This document shows positions 11,502 through 21,574 of a stretch of DNA of 64,000 bases, piece after piece (positions within the stretch are counted from its first letter, which is position 1; every line of letters begins with the position of its first letter). This stretch comes from Methanococcus aeolicus Nankai-3 (GTDB lineage: Archaea > AGJL01 > Methanococci > Methanococcales > Methanococcaceae). The translations under genes and the position numbers were made by a program. The notes beneath the pieces were generated by a model. That model worked only from the letters and a program-made list of their open reading frames with translations. It ran no database searches and was not told the DNA's origin. The stretch is taken from positions 1,263,189 through 1,327,188 of the forward strand of contig NC_009635.1 in assembly GCF_000017185.1 (NCBI RefSeq), given 5' to 3'.

Positions 11502-11930
11502 ATGGAGGAATCTTTTGATGATATATTAAATAATGTTGAGGAAATACCAATATTACCCGGAATCTCCCAATCAATTATAGTAAGAATAATGGAGCTCTGC
11601 GGAGTTGAATATGAAGTAAAAACTGATGAAGTGCTTGATAAAGAATATCCAGTAATATTTGGAGATAAGGAAAATATAGAGAAAGCAAAAAAATATTTTA
11701 TATTATTCACCGAGGTAAAACTTGCATTAAGAGATATTGCACGACTTACACGAAAATTTAATAGTCCCGTAAAATTATATTCTGATGATGAGGAATTAAA
11801 GAATGTTATAGGCACATTATTAAATGATGTGGTAAATGGTGATAAAATAAAATTAATCAATGAAAAGCTTGACACAGAAGACTTTGAATTAATAAATATT
11901 TGTGGAAAAGATATTTTTGTTTTTGTTTAA
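11502..11930 (+). CDS. Conserved hypothetical protein, 142 residues
   Basis: I do not recognise this acidic 142-residue protein. It lacks membrane segments and Cys pairs apart from scattered cysteines. Secondary structure looks mixed alpha/beta, with a helix-rich centre (IEKAKKYFILFTEVKLALRDIARLTRK). The ATG at 11502 follows GGTGATTAT, a normal start. It lies downstream of the marker-7 gene in the same orientation, but the 163-bp gap argues for a separate promoter. Confidence 0.75.
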   Translation: MEESFDDILNNVEEIPILPGISQSIIVRIMELCGVEYEVKTDEVLDKEYPVIFGDKENIEKAKKYFILFTEVKLALRDIARLTRKFNSPVKLYSDDEELKNVIGTLLNDVVNGDKIKLINEKLDTEDFELINICGKDIFVFV

Positions 11931-11977
11931 CATATATATGTTCCGCGGAGCTCCCTGTCCATAAGGCAGGGCAATTT

Positions 11978-12176
11978 ATAGTTAATCTTAAATTAAACTA
12001 ATTTCTTAATTATTTGTAATGTATTGTAGATTTTAACTTTTAACTTTATATTATGGCATCTCTAAATTTTCCTCTGAAAAATTTATACGACCTTAAAAAT
12101 TCCTCCGGAATTTTGGGTCGTAAAAATCGCTTTGCGATTTTGAGATAGTTTGGTGAGAATGACCAATATAAACTAT
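11978..12176. repeat. Family-A hairpin-bearing inverted-end repeat (copy 3)
   Basis: It begins ATAGTTAATCTTAAATTA and ends in a decayed inverted end (GACCAATATAAACTAT). Three hairpin cassettes shared with copy 2 remain: TTTTCCTCTGAAAA, AATTCCTCCGGAATT and a variant ATCGCTTTGCGAT, again with both stem arms intact. It fills the space before the next small gene. Confidence 0.75.
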
Positions 12177-12236
12177 AAAAAGTTCTTGAACTATATTTAT
12201 ATATTTTTTTATAATTAACTTAATTTGGGATTTTAT

Positions 12237-12479
12237 ATGGATTACTCGATAATAGTACCAATATTGGATAAAGAAAACCTATTAATTGATAGGGGTTCTT
12301 TAAAAACAAAGCGGAAATTTGCATTTTTGCTTGAAGAAGGAGACATAATCTTTGCAAATAATATACTCGGTGTAGATGAAGAAGTAGAAGTATTGTTGGA
12401 TTATACTTATTCAGAAAACACAAAAAGACCAAAGGAAAATATTGAAGTTTATACTATCAAAGAATTGATAAAAGAATAA
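12237..12479 (+). CDS. Conserved hypothetical protein, 80 residues
   Basis: A small acidic cytoplasmic protein that I do not recognise (MDYSIIVPILDKENLL...). There are no Cys, TM or catalytic motifs. A TTG at 12225 gives four more residues, but ATG at 12237 is the likelier start. The upstream family-A repeat ends 60 bp earlier, so its promoter must lie in or right after the repeat. Reading-frame content and codon use match the neighbours. Confidence 0.6.
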   Translation: MDYSIIVPILDKENLLIDRGSLKTKRKFAFLLEEGDIIFANNILGVDEEVEVLLDYTYSENTKRPKENIEVYTIKELIKE

Positions 12480-12596
12480 TATATAAGATATAATGATAAA
12501 TATTGAATTAATTATAATTTAATATATAATATAATACACAATATACGATATACAACATACTAAAAATGATTTATAAAAAAATAAAAGGTTGATTTC

Positions 12597-12881
12597 ATGA
12601 TAGATTTAGAAGGAAAATCTGCAATTCTTCACGCCATTGGCGGCATATTATTTGGATTATTGGCAAATTATGTATATGGTGCAGGATTGGGAATAGCTAG
12701 TGGTTTAGCTACATTATTATTTTTATTTATTGGGCTTGTAATTATGGGGCATGTTTCTGCAATGGTATTGGGAAGAAATAGTTTGAGTCAAAAACAATGG
12801 TTAGGAACAGGGGGAACTTCTTATTTCTTTACTGCAATAGTATTTTGGATTATATCATTTAATGGAGTTATCTGTTTATAA
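12597..12881 (+). CDS. Small membrane protein, 94 residues
   Basis: This hydrophobic protein has three predicted helices: AILHAIGGILFGLLANYVYG, a central glycine-rich segment, and TSYFFTAIVFWIISF. I cannot name the family with certainty. The ATG follows AGGTTGATTTC. It ends nine bases before hemL and the GGTGA of hemL follows its stop directly, so the two genes form an operon. A link to tetrapyrrole synthesis is not implied by its sequence. Confidence 0.75.
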   Translation: MIDLEGKSAILHAIGGILFGLLANYVYGAGLGIASGLATLLFLFIGLVIMGHVSAMVLGRNSLSQKQWLGTGGTSYFFTAIVFWIISFNGVICL

Positions 12882-12890
12882 GGTGAAAAT

Positions 12891-14189
12891 ATGGACAATA
12901 CCATAATAAATTTAAATTTGGAAAAATCAAAAAAATTATTTGAAGAATCTCAGAAATATCTTGTAAAAGGAGTAAATAGTCCAGTTAGGTATTTTAAGCC
13001 ATTTCCATTTTTCGTGAATAATGCAAAAGATTATTATTTGGTTGATGTTGATGGAAATAAATATATTGATTACTGTCTAGCCTATGGTCCTGCTGTATTG
13101 GGGCATGCAAATGAAAATATAGCAAATGCCGTAATTGAGCAATTGAAACATGGAACTGCATATGGTTGTCCAACAGAAAAAGAAATTACACTTGCAAAAG
13201 AGATAATAAAAAGAATGCCATGTGCTGAAATGGTAAGATTTGTAAATTCTGGAACAGAGGCTACAATGAGTGCCATTAGGTTAGCCAGAGGAATAACTAA
13301 AAGAAATAAAATAATAAAATTTGATGGGGCATATCATGGAGCTCATGATTATGTGCTTGTGAAAAGTGGTAGCGGGGCTTTAACACATGGAGCTCCCAAC
13401 TCTCCTGGTATTCCTGAGGACACTACAAAACATACAATATTAGCCCCATTCAATGATAAGGATGCAATCGTGGAAATAATAAAAAATAATAAAGACGAAA
13501 TTGCCTGTATTATTGTTGAGCCAGTTATGGGAAATGTTGGTTGTATCCCTCCAAGAGAGGATTATTTAAAGTTTTTAAGAGAAATTACGGAAGAAAATAA
13601 TATAATTTTAATATTTGATGAGGTAATTACTGGATTTAGAATTGCCAAAGGGGGAGCTCAGGAATATTATGGTGTTGTTCCAGATTTGGCAACAGTTGGT
13701 AAAATTATGGGGGGCGGTTTTCCAATTGGTGCAATAGTTGGTAAAAAGGAGTTAATGGAAAATTTCTCACCGAATGGAACAATATATCAAGCTGGAACAT
13801 TTAATGGAAATCCCATATCCATGACAGCAGGTATTGAAACTCTAAAAAATCTTGATGATAATTTTTATAGCACAACTTCAAAATCGGCAAAAAAATTAAG
13901 TGATTTTATTGGGGAAACAGCAGAAAAACACAATATACCACATAAAGTTTATACCGTAGCTTCAATGTTTCAAATATATTTCAATGAAGAAGAAGTAGTT
14001 AATTACGATATAGCAAAAAATAGCAATACAGATTTATTTATGAAATATTTCTATGGATTAATGGAAAATGGAGTATTTATAGCACCCTCACAATTTGAAT
14101 GCTGTTTTACATCTATAAAGCACACAGACGATGTTATAAATACAACTATGGATGCCATTGAAGAAGTATTTAAAAAAATTACTCGATAA
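12891..14189 (+). CDS. hemL: Glutamate-1-semialdehyde 2,1-aminomutase
   Basis: HemL is a PLP enzyme that converts glutamate-1-semialdehyde to 5-aminolevulinate, the entry to tetrapyrroles such as F430, corrinoids and siroheme. The 432-residue protein shows [18 protein letters not shown] (PLP phosphate site), [20 protein letters not shown] with the PLP-pyridine Asp, and [14 protein letters not shown] with the Schiff-base Lys. Length is standard. GGTGAAAAT precedes the ATG. Two GGAGCTC-type sites fall in different reading frames in this gene. Confidence 0.96.
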
Positions 14190-14194
14190 TTTTC

Positions 14195-14345
14195 AAATCA
14201 AATTATTAGATAGAAGCGAAGCTTCTATTTTTAATTATAAATAATTTGTAAATATTAAAACTCCGAAGAATTTCTATAATCATAAAAATCTAGAAGAGAT
14301 TTTAAGATTTTATAGTGAAAATAAGTAAAGAATTTATGATTTTAG
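14195..14345. repeat. Decayed hairpin cassettes related to family A
   Basis: The hemL-hom gap holds short palindromes (AGAAGCGAAGCTTCT, ATCTAGAAGAGAT) and the context GATTTTATAGTGAAAATAAG seen in family-A repeats. No inverted ends are present. Part of it could act as a terminator for one or both convergent genes. Confidence 0.4.
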
Positions 14346-14431
14346 GTTGATTGAAGGGATTATTTTTCTTTTCTTAGCTTCGTTCTAATATATATGTTCG
14401 GAGCTCCCCCACATATTATTTTTAATATTTT

Positions 14432-15454
14432 TTATCTATTCCATTTTATATTATTTTCATAAATATATATTATATCGCTTAATATTGCCGATGCAGTTTC
14501 TATGTCTCCTGCTCCTCTACCAACAACAGCAACTTCTTTTGCCAAATCAGTGTTAAGCATGGCAACATTGAGGGAGCCTTTTACATTCATGGGGTCGTCA
14601 ATTGGTATTAATTTGGGGCCCACCTCTAATTTATCATTGCTCACTTCGCCAATTAATTTTATGGTATATCCACTTTTATTGGCCATGGCAATTGCTTCGG
14701 GAGTAATTCTTGTAATTCCTTCAAGTTTAACATCTTTAATGGAGACATTTTTATTCATTAAAGAGTTGGCAAGTATTACTATTTTTGCGGCTGTATCAAG
14801 TCCGCTTATATCTTGGTGCGGGTTAGTTTCAGCTATACCTAATTCTTGTGCCTCTTTTAAAACTGTATCAAAATCAAGTCCTTCGGTTTCCATCTTTGAA
14901 AGTATGTAGTTTGTAGTTCCATTTAATATTCCTTTTATTTCAAATATCTCGTTTCCTGCAAGGGCATCATTTGCTAAATTAATAATTGGCATAGCTCCTC
15001 CAACTGATGCTTCAAACCTAAATAATTTGCTATTTTCATTTGCACAATCAATTAATTCTTTGAAATTTACGGCAAGTGGTCCTTTATTGGCAGTTATTAC
15101 ATGCTTTCCATTTTTAAATGCCTCCAACATATAGGTATTTGCCGGAGCTCCTGTTTCAATATTTGTTGGTGTAATTTCAATAATCGCATCGGCTTCAACG
15201 GTCTGTATTGTTTCAATAATTGATAAATCAGTTCCTTTTTCTGGATAATTTGCTATTTTTCCAGTTTCTTCTTTAATTTTTAATGCAGTTTCTAAATTTA
15301 GCCCGTTGTCATCTATTGCTGAACCACTTCTATCGCAAATTGCTACAACCTTTAAATCCATTCCATATTTATCTTTTAAATAATCCTTTTTTGAAGTTAT
15401 GGCTTTAAGAACTCCTTTTCCAATTACTCCAAAACCTACCAATATAATTTTCAT
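14432..15454 (-). CDS. hom: Homoserine dehydrogenase
   Basis: It reduces aspartate-4-semialdehyde to homoserine with NAD(P)H for threonine and methionine synthesis. The 340-residue protein has the N-terminal Rossmann motif [14 protein letters not shown], the catalytic-domain [20 protein letters not shown] and [13 protein letters not shown], and the Lys/Asp region [11 protein letters not shown]. It lacks a C-terminal ACT domain. A separate ACT protein is encoded directly upstream in the same orientation (53-bp gap), which suggests that the regulatory module is supplied as a separate subunit. Coupling between the two is an inference. Confidence 0.94.
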   Translation of the reverse strand: MKIILVGFGVIGKGVLKAITSKKDYLKDKYGMDLKVVAICDRSGSAIDDNGLNLETALKIKEETGKIANYPEKGTDLSIIETIQTVEADAIIEITPTNIETGAPANTYMLEAFKNGKHVITANKGPLAVNFKELIDCANENSKLFRFEASVGGAMPIINLANDALAGNEIFEIKGILNGTTNYILSKMETEGLDFDTVLKEAQELGIAETNPHQDISGLDTAAKIVILANSLMNKNVSIKDVKLEGITRITPEAIAMANKSGYTIKLIGEVSNDKLEVGPKLIPIDDPMNVKGSLNVAMLNTDLAKEVAVVGRGAGDIETASAILSDIIYIYENNIKWNR

Positions 15455-15507
15455 TATTTCTCCTCTGTATTACATAATTAGTAATTAAATAAAATAAATT
15501 AAATAAA

Positions 15508-15987
15508 TTAAAACGATTTTATAAACAATAGATTTTTTTCTTCTGATATTTTATTTAATTCTTCACATAGTTTATCCAATTTGTCTGCATCTATTATTAT
15601 CTTTAATCGTGCAGAAGATTCATCAGATGGGTCAGGCATAGATAAATCTAAATCCAAAACAATACCATATTTATTTAATCTATCTATCGTATCCTTGATA
15701 TCCGTATCTACTACATGACCAACAACTACTAAATCTATGTCTTTTTTTATTATCTTTTTATTGATTTTTGTAATTATTATGTCTATATTTTCAAGGGTAT
15801 TCATTAGCTCATTTAATAGTTGTTCGTCTATATCATTTATTACAACTCTAACAGGCAACCTACCATTTAATTTTTCATCTCTTAAATGAATTACACTAAA
15901 TATATTGATACCTAAATTTGATATTGGTATTAGTGTTCTAATTAGCTCCCCGGGAACATCTTTTAATTCTAAATCAAGGGTTATCAT
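15508..15987 (-). CDS. ACT-domain protein upstream of homoserine dehydrogenase
   Basis: A 159-residue protein whose first 75 residues form an ACT-type ligand-binding domain (LELKDVPGELIRTLIPISNLGINIFSVIH). The rest looks like a second beta-alpha-beta unit (VVVGHVVDTDIKDTIDRLNK). ACT domains usually bind amino acids to control enzymes. Its position before hom, which lacks its own ACT domain, supports a role in feedback control of that enzyme. GGTGAAAAA precedes the ATG. Confidence 0.82.
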   Translation of the reverse strand: MITLDLELKDVPGELIRTLIPISNLGINIFSVIHLRDEKLNGRLPVRVVINDIDEQLLNELMNTLENIDIIITKINKKIIKKDIDLVVVGHVVDTDIKDTIDRLNKYGIVLDLDLSMPDPSDESSARLKIIIDADKLDKLCEELNKISEEKNLLFIKSF

Positions 15988-16150
15988 TTTTTCACCAAAT
16001 AATAATGGTTATCGATTTGTTATGAATTTTATTAAATTTTATAATATTTATAATTTCAATATATTATGCAATATAACATATAATATATTTGTATTGAATA
16101 TTTTTTACTATTTTATTATTTTAATATCCTATTTTTTATATATTTTTATT

Positions 16151-16687
16151 TTACCACCATACATCCTTTATTCCTAATTTATATGCAATAATATTTGCGG
16201 ATAAATGTATCATGGGAGTAATTACCAATAAAAAAATCCCCATCTCATAAGAAACTGGTGCAAATGGATATACAAATAACAATGCAAATACAATAAAACC
16301 AAGCTGGTCAAGAATTGGGGCAGGTCGTCCTTGTGCTAATCCCAATCTTCTTTTTATGAAGCTTCCAATGGCATCTCCAAATAGTGCACCAGCAGATAGC
16401 AATAGTCCCACAATCCCCCATTCGAAAACATTAAAATTAAATGCAACTGTCCCGAAAATGTTTAAATTAAATATAATTCCTTCTAAAATTGCAGTAATTG
16501 TTCCACAAAATAATCCAAAAAAAGTTCCTTTCCAACTTACTCCATTGCCTATGATTCGTCTACCATCAAAAAAACATTTGCCCCCATCAATGGGAGCTCC
16601 ACCTCCGAATATACAGGGTGTGGCATTTGCAACATAGGCAGGTAGAATAAATATAAATGAATTTATAACTAAATAAATAATGCTCAT
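16151..16687 (-). CDS. carS: CDP-archaeol synthase
   Basis: CarS activates unsaturated archaetidic acid (2,3-bis-O-geranylgeranylglyceryl phosphate) with CTP in archaeal membrane lipid synthesis. The 178-residue protein has about five membrane helices. The family signatures near residues 25-55 are visible (YVANATPCIFGGGAPIDGG, RRIIGNGVSWKGTFFG), as is the late SFIKRRLGLAQGRPAPILDQ. The start at 16687 is chosen because GAGGGAT lies just upstream, inside a longer TTG-initiated frame beginning at 16699. Confidence 0.92.
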   Translation of the reverse strand: MSIIYLVINSFIFILPAYVANATPCIFGGGAPIDGGKCFFDGRRIIGNGVSWKGTFFGLFCGTITAILEGIIFNLNIFGTVAFNFNVFEWGIVGLLLSAGALFGDAIGSFIKRRLGLAQGRPAPILDQLGFIVFALLFVYPFAPVSYEMGIFLLVITPMIHLSANIIAYKLGIKDVWW

Positions 16688-16831
16688 ACAATCCCTCAAA
16701 TATTATCTGCATATTATAATTATATATTGATAATTATATAATACTTCATAATTATCAATATATATTATATTTAAATATGACTATTATTGTGTGTAGGGTC
16801 GATAAACAATATATTAAATTGATTTTTATTT

Positions 16832-17122
16832 ATGGTCAATCTTCGGTCGTTTTCATACCAATATGTCACAATTAAAAAGCCAAAATATATTGTTATATTA
16901 CTAAAAACGAAGTAAATATACCTAATAATTTCTCAAAACTCCGAAGGAGTTTTTACGACATGCAATAATCAGAGATTATTGAATCCCGGGGGGACCTCAA
17001 AATTCCAGAGGAATTTTTACGGTAGTATAAATTTTCCATTGGAAAATTTAGAGATTGTAAATCGTTTCCAAAGGAAACGATTGAAATAGGATGGATAAGG
17101 ACGGCTATTGAAGATTAACTAT
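16832..17122. repeat. Family-A hairpin-bearing inverted-end repeat (copy 4)
   Basis: It starts ATGGTCAATCTTCGGTCG and ends GAAGATTAACTAT. Hairpin cassettes include AACTCCGAAGGAGTT, AATTCCAGAGGAATT, ATTTTCCATTGGAAAAT and ATCGTTTCCAAAGGAAACGAT, plus GATTATTGAATCCCGG. Several match cassettes in copies 2 and 7 but in a different order. It lies between carS and the hdrA leader region. Confidence 0.8.
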
Positions 17123-17343
17123 ATTTAACAATATTTTATGAAAAAAGTCAATGAAGGTTTTTCAATTATGGCTAACGAATAGACTACCTACTATATAATC
17201 TTATATATAGTTATACAGATATAATCATATAAAAATAAACAGAAAATACAATTAATTAAAAATTAAAAAGGGGTAAAATAAAATGGGGAGGGGTTTAATA
17301 GTTATTAAAAATTTGTTATATGAATATATATTCCGTATTTGGG

Positions 17344-17460
17344 TATGAGGGGTGGGAATGGGATTAGGAGTTATTATCTCCTACCGCGATGTTATCAGCA
17401 GCTACTAATGGGGGTGTAATTTGCTACTATCCCGCATCGCGCATAATCTAATTAGTATTT
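17344..17460 (+). ncRNA. Candidate structured RNA or leader upstream of hdrA
   Basis: This block is clearly richer in G+C than the flanking AT-rich DNA and folds well. TAGGAG (17365) pairs with CTCCTA (17378), and CGCGATG (17385) pairs perfectly with CATCGCG (17435). The enclosed loop holds two near-repeats of GCTACTA. It lies about 190 bp before hdrA and between two TATA-like stretches. I cannot match it to a named RNA; it could be an independent small RNA, a leader or a relic. Strand is assigned only by the orientation of hdrA. Confidence 0.4.
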
Positions 17461-17647
17461 CTAATATATAAATGTTGCGGTAATTTTAACTGGCCGCCAC
17501 ACTTGAATTATAATTTCATTTAATAATATTAATATGCTCCATTAAGAAATTTAAGGATATACATTTTTATAATAATATTCTATTAATTATATATGTATAA
17601 TGTATTGATTAATTAAAATACCACTGAATACCCATAGAGGTGATTAC

Positions 17648-19615
17648 ATGAGTAATCTAAAAGTGGGGGTATTTGTTTGTTATTGTGGTTCAAATATTAA
17701 TGGTGTCGTAGATTGTGAGGCAGTAAAAGAATATGCTTCTACATTAGATGATGTAGTATATACTGCAACCTATCCATTTTTCTGTGCTGACCCTGGTCAA
17801 AATATGATTAAGGATGCAATTAAGGAGCACGGATTGGATAGGGTGGTTGTAGCAGCATGCACACCAAAAATCCACGAACCAACATTCAGAACCTGTTTAT
17901 CAGATGCAGGCATATCCCCATATTATTTGGAGTTCGTAAATATTAGAGAACAAGATTCATTTGTCCATATGGCTGATTCAGAAGCAGCAACCAAAAAAGC
18001 AATGGAATTAGTTGCTGGCGGTGTTGAAAGAGCCAAGAATTTGGAAGACATACCTCAAAAAACCGTAGAGGTTGATAAATCCTGCCTTGTAATAGGTGCA
18101 GGAATTGCAGGAATTCAGTCTGCCCTAGATTTGGCAGACCAAGGATTTAAAGTATATTTAGTAGATCAAGATGAATCCATTGGAGGAAGGATGGCACAAT
18201 TGGCTAAAACTTTCCCAACGGATGACTGCTCTCTGTGAATCTTAGCTCCTAAGATGGTTACAGTAGCAAACCACCCAAATGTTGAAGTAATTACCTATGC
18301 TGAGGTAACAAATGTTGATGGATATATTGGTAATTTCGATATTACTATTAAGAAAAAACCAAGATATGTTAGTGAGTCCGCATGTACAGGCTGTGGGGCA
18401 TGTGCCGCAGTTTGTCCAATAGAAGTACCTAATGAATTTGATTGTGGATTAGGTATGAGAAAAGCTATTTATGCACCATTCCCACAAGCAGTTCCACTTG
18501 TATATACAATAGACAAAGAACATTGTATTGATTGTAAGTTGTGTGATAAGGCATGTGGTCCAGATGCAATTGACTACAACCAACAACCAGAGGAAATAAA
18601 GTTCAAAGTTGGAACAATTATTACAACAACAGGTTATGACGAATTCGATGCTTCATTGAAAGAAGAATATGGATATGGAGTATATGATAATGTAATAACC
18701 ACACTTGAAATAGAAAGAATGATTAACCCCGCAGGACCAACAGGAGGTCATGAAATAAGACCAAGTGATGGAAAAGCACCTAAGAAAACCGTATATATTC
18801 AATGCGTAGGTTCAAGGGATGCAAAAGTTGGAAATCCATACTGTTCAAGAATTTGTTGCATGTTTTCATTGAAAAACGCTCAACTTATGAAGATGCACGA
18901 CCCTGATTCAGAAGTATATATCTGTTATATGGATATTAGGGCTTATGGTAAAGGATATGAAGAATACTACCAGAGAGCTCAGGAACAGTTTGGTGTTAGA
19001 TTCATAAGAGGAAGACCTGCTCAAATTATCGAAGACCCTGAAACTAAAAACTTAAAAGTTTTAGTTGAAGACACCTTACTGGGTGAAGTTCTTGAAATTG
19101 ATGCAGATTTAGTTGTTCTTTCAGCAGGGTTGGTTCCAAAACCAGACACTAAAAGATTAGCTAAACTTATGGGATTGGATGTTGGACCAGAAGGATTCCT
19201 TAAAGAATTCCACCCAAAACTTGCACCTGTTAATACCAAAGTTGAAGGTATAGCAATTGCAGGATTGGCACAAGGACCAAAGGATATTCCTGATACAGTT
19301 GCTCAAGCAAAAGGTGCGGCAAGTGCCGTAGCTATACCAATGTCCCAAGGACAGGTAAATATTGAAATGATTAGAGTAGTTGTTAATGAGGATGTATGTG
19401 GTGCCTGTGGAATTTGTGCTCCTCTATGTCCATACAATGCCATAAAATATGAAAATGACTTGGCAGTTGTAGATGACATTGCATGTAAAGGATGCGGTTC
19501 CTGTGCAGGAGCTTGCCCAAGTGGTGCAATGCAGTTAAGATATTACAGAGATGAGCAAATATTGTCAAATATTGATGGTATGCTTGATACTCATAAATGT
19601 TTTGAACAAAAATAA
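17648..19615 (+). CDS. hdrA: CoB-CoM heterodisulfide reductase subunit A (selenocysteine-containing)
   Basis: HdrA is the FAD subunit that bifurcates electrons from the Vhu hydrogenase to ferredoxin and to the CoM-S-S-CoB disulfide, in the cytoplasm. The 655-residue frame is continuous across a TGA at 18236 (residue 197), in the motif DDCSL-Sec-ILAPKM, a known selenocysteine position in Methanococcales HdrA. The FAD motif CLVIGAGIAGIQSALDLADQ precedes it. Cys motifs for [4Fe-4S] clusters follow (CTGCGACAAVCP, CIDCKLCDKAC, CGACGICAPLCP, CKGCGSCAGACP). GAGGTGATTAC precedes the ATG. A SECIS hairpin lies 185 bases past the stop. VhuD follows. Confidence 0.95.
18236..18238 (+). other. hdrA: In-frame UGA selenocysteine codon in hdrA
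   Basis: The TGA lies in frame with no loss of homology on either side. The residues around it (DDCSL before, ILAPKM after) are the conserved HdrA context, and a SECIS hairpin is present downstream. It is read as selenocysteine, not as a stop. Confidence 0.93.
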
Positions 19616-19800
19616 AAATAATAAAAAAATAACTGTATGGCTTGTGGAATGGAACTCACTAATAAAATAAACTAATTAAATATCATATACTAAATATTCC
19701 ATTAATATTAATATATAATATCTCAGCAAAAAAGAATAAATATTATTTATATTATTAATTTGCTTACTGGGTGGTAAGTAGAATAATAAAACAGATGATG

Positions 19801-19830
19801 CACTATCCGAAGGCTTAGCCAGGGTATGTG
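19801..19830 (+). promoter_or_regulatory. SECIS element for hdrA
   Basis: The hairpin CACTATCC-GAA-GGC-TTA-GCC-A-GGGTATGTG has the archaeal SECIS layout: a lower stem with one bulged base, an asymmetric GAA/A internal loop, a 3-bp GC stem and a small apical loop. It lies in the hdrA 3' untranslated region about 90 bases before vhuD. The GAA/A motif recurs after vhuD and vhuU, supporting the call. Confidence 0.85.
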
Positions 19831-19918
19831 TTGATGTGGAGCTCCATGCTCTAATGAAATATATTTACATTATAAATATAGTTTTAATTTATTATTAAAA
19901 TAACAAAGGCGATATTCT

Positions 19919-20323
19919 ATGTCTGAACCAGTTATTATGTCATTTGTCTGCTATCAGTGAGGATATGGTGCAGCAGATTTGGCTGGAACAAGTAGAATGC
20001 AATACCCTTCGTCAATCAGACCTATAAGAATACCATGCACGGGTAAATTTGATATTACCTATGCATTAAGGGCATTCCAAAAAGGGGCTGATGCGGTATT
20101 TGTCGTTGGGTGAAAACCTAATGAATGTGCATTCGAAAGTGGAAACTATAGGGCCGAGGATAGGGTAAAACTCACAAAGCTAATATTGGATGAAATGGGC
20201 ATTGGCGGAGAACGAATCGAAATGTACATGATGAGTGGAGCCGATGCTGGTAAATTCCTTGAAGCTTCAAATGAGATGACCGAAAGAGTTAAAAAATTAG
20301 GTCCTAACCCTCTCAAAGGCTAA
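19919..20323 (+). CDS. vhuD: F420-non-reducing hydrogenase subunit D with two selenocysteines
   Basis: VhuD is the small iron-sulfur protein that passes electrons from the [NiFe] hydrogenase VhuAGU to HdrA. The 134-residue frame reads through two TGA codons at 19958 and 20111 (residues 14 and 65). The contexts are VCYQ-Sec-GYGAADL and VVG-Sec-KPNECAF, where other members have the Cys ligands. The Cys at residue 11 and those in IPCTGK and NECAF complete the set. The ATG at 19919 follows AGGCGATATT. One downstream SECIS would serve both codons. Confidence 0.92.
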
Positions 20324-20343
20324 TTAAAACAAAAAAGGATGAA

Positions 20344-20375
20344 TTTCATAGGGAACCAACTACGGACTTATGAAA
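20344..20375 (+). promoter_or_regulatory. SECIS element for vhuD
   Basis: TTTCATAGG pairs with CTTATGAAA (one G-U). Between the arms lie the GAA bulge, a short CC/GG stem with loop AACTAC, and the single A opposite. This is the same GAA/A layout as the hdrA and vhuU hairpins, 20 bases after the vhuD stop. Confidence 0.87.
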
Positions 20376-20381
20376 TGACTG

Positions 20382-20398
20382 CCTCCTATGCAGGAGGA
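20382..20398 (+). terminator. Stem-loop after vhuD, possible terminator
   Basis: A perfect CCTCC/GGAGG hairpin (loop TATGCA) follows the vhuD SECIS and is followed by A/T-rich DNA. It may stabilise the 3' end or mark termination before the 240-bp gap to vhuG; this is weakly supported. Confidence 0.35.
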
Positions 20399-20641
20399 TA
20401 TTAACATTATTAATTATTAATATGGTGAATCGGCAATTAATGAACAATATATCCAAATAATAAAAGAATAAAAATGTATATATTTGTAATAAATGATAAA
20501 TAATATATAATTTAATCTTAGTTCATTGAACTTAGTAAATCTCAGGATTTACTGTTTATTATTAACTTAAATGTTCGCCAATTTACCATATAATCATTTT
20601 TTAGGATTTTATCCTTATTTTTTTATAGATTGGGTGATTAA

Positions 20642-21508
20642 ATGGCAGATAAAATCAAAATGGGATTAATTCAGCTGTGCGGATGCTCTGGATGCCATAT
20701 ATCTCTGTTAGATTTACATGAACAATTGCTCGAGGTTCTCCCAAATTTAGAAATCGTTTATGCCCCTATTATTGCAGATGCCAAAGAAATTCCAGAAGGT
20801 ATCGATGTATTCCTTATTGAAGGAGGGGCAAAAAACGAACACGACAAACACTTGATGGAAGAAATTAGGGCTAAATCAAAAACAGTTGTGGCATGGGGAA
20901 CATGTGCAGCATTTGGAGGAATCCCTGGATTGGGAAATCTTTACAAGTTGGAAGATCTTAAAAAAACAGTATATACGACAGATTCAACAGATGAAACAGC
21001 AGGAACAATACCGTCTGAAAATGTGCCGGAGTTGTTAGAAGAATTAAAACCTGTTTCAGATGTTATTGATGTAGATATAGAATTACCTGGATGTCCACCT
21101 ACTCCTGCAATGATTGCCAATGCAATTTTGGCATTATTGGGGGCGGAAGAATTAAATATCCCTACAAAAATTGTATGTGATGAATGTAATAGAACAAAAG
21201 AAAATGTGGCACCGGAGACTTTAAAAAGAACATTTGAGGGAACACCAGACCCTGTAAAATGTCTATATGAGCAAGGATACACATGCATGGGAATGGGAAC
21301 AAAAGCAGGATGCAATGCCCTATGTCCATCAGCAGGTGTTCCATGTAGAGGTTGCTTTGGAAAAACAGATGCTGTAATAGACCAAGGTGCAGCATTAGCT
21401 AATGCTTATGCTACAACAGGAGAGGCAGTAATAAAATTGGATGATAAAGTGGCCCTATTTAACAGATTCTCACTGGCAGCTTCATTACTGAATAAAAAAG
21501 TTCAGTAA
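20642..21508 (+). CDS. vhuG: F420-non-reducing hydrogenase small subunit
   Basis: VhuG carries three [4Fe-4S] clusters that lead electrons from the [NiFe] site in VhuA/VhuU to VhuD and HdrA. The 288-residue protein shows the proximal-cluster motif LCGCSGCHISLLDLHE, AWGTCAAFGGIPG, LPGCPPTPAMIANA and C-terminal Cys motifs (CDECNRTKEN, CMGMGTKAGCNALCPS, PCRGCFG). There is no twin-arginine signal, so it is cytoplasmic. GGGTGATTAA precedes the ATG. Confidence 0.95.
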   Translation: MADKIKMGLIQLCGCSGCHISLLDLHEQLLEVLPNLEIVYAPIIADAKEIPEGIDVFLIEGGAKNEHDKHLMEEIRAKSKTVVAWGTCAAFGGIPGLGNLYKLEDLKKTVYTTDSTDETAGTIPSENVPELLEELKPVSDVIDVDIELPGCPPTPAMIANAILALLGAEELNIPTKIVCDECNRTKENVAPETLKRTFEGTPDPVKCLYEQGYTCMGMGTKAGCNALCPSAGVPCRGCFGKTDAVIDQGAALANAYATTGEAVIKLDDKVALFNRFSLAASLLNKKVQ

Positions 21509-21574
21509 TTATGTTAAATTGGTAATTAAAGGGCCTACGCCTAAAACAGATAACATAATATTATATATGAATGC

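Noticed and set aside
18236-18254. hdrA split into two genes by a stop codon (pseudogene)
   Set aside because: The TGA lies in the conserved DDCSL-x-ILAPKM context, both halves are intact and in the same frame, and a SECIS hairpin follows. It is a selenocysteine codon.
19625-19665. An alternative SECIS just after the hdrA stop (TGGAATGGAACTC)
   Set aside because: It has a GGAA but no stable lower stem or G+C apical stem, whereas 19801-19830 has the full layout.
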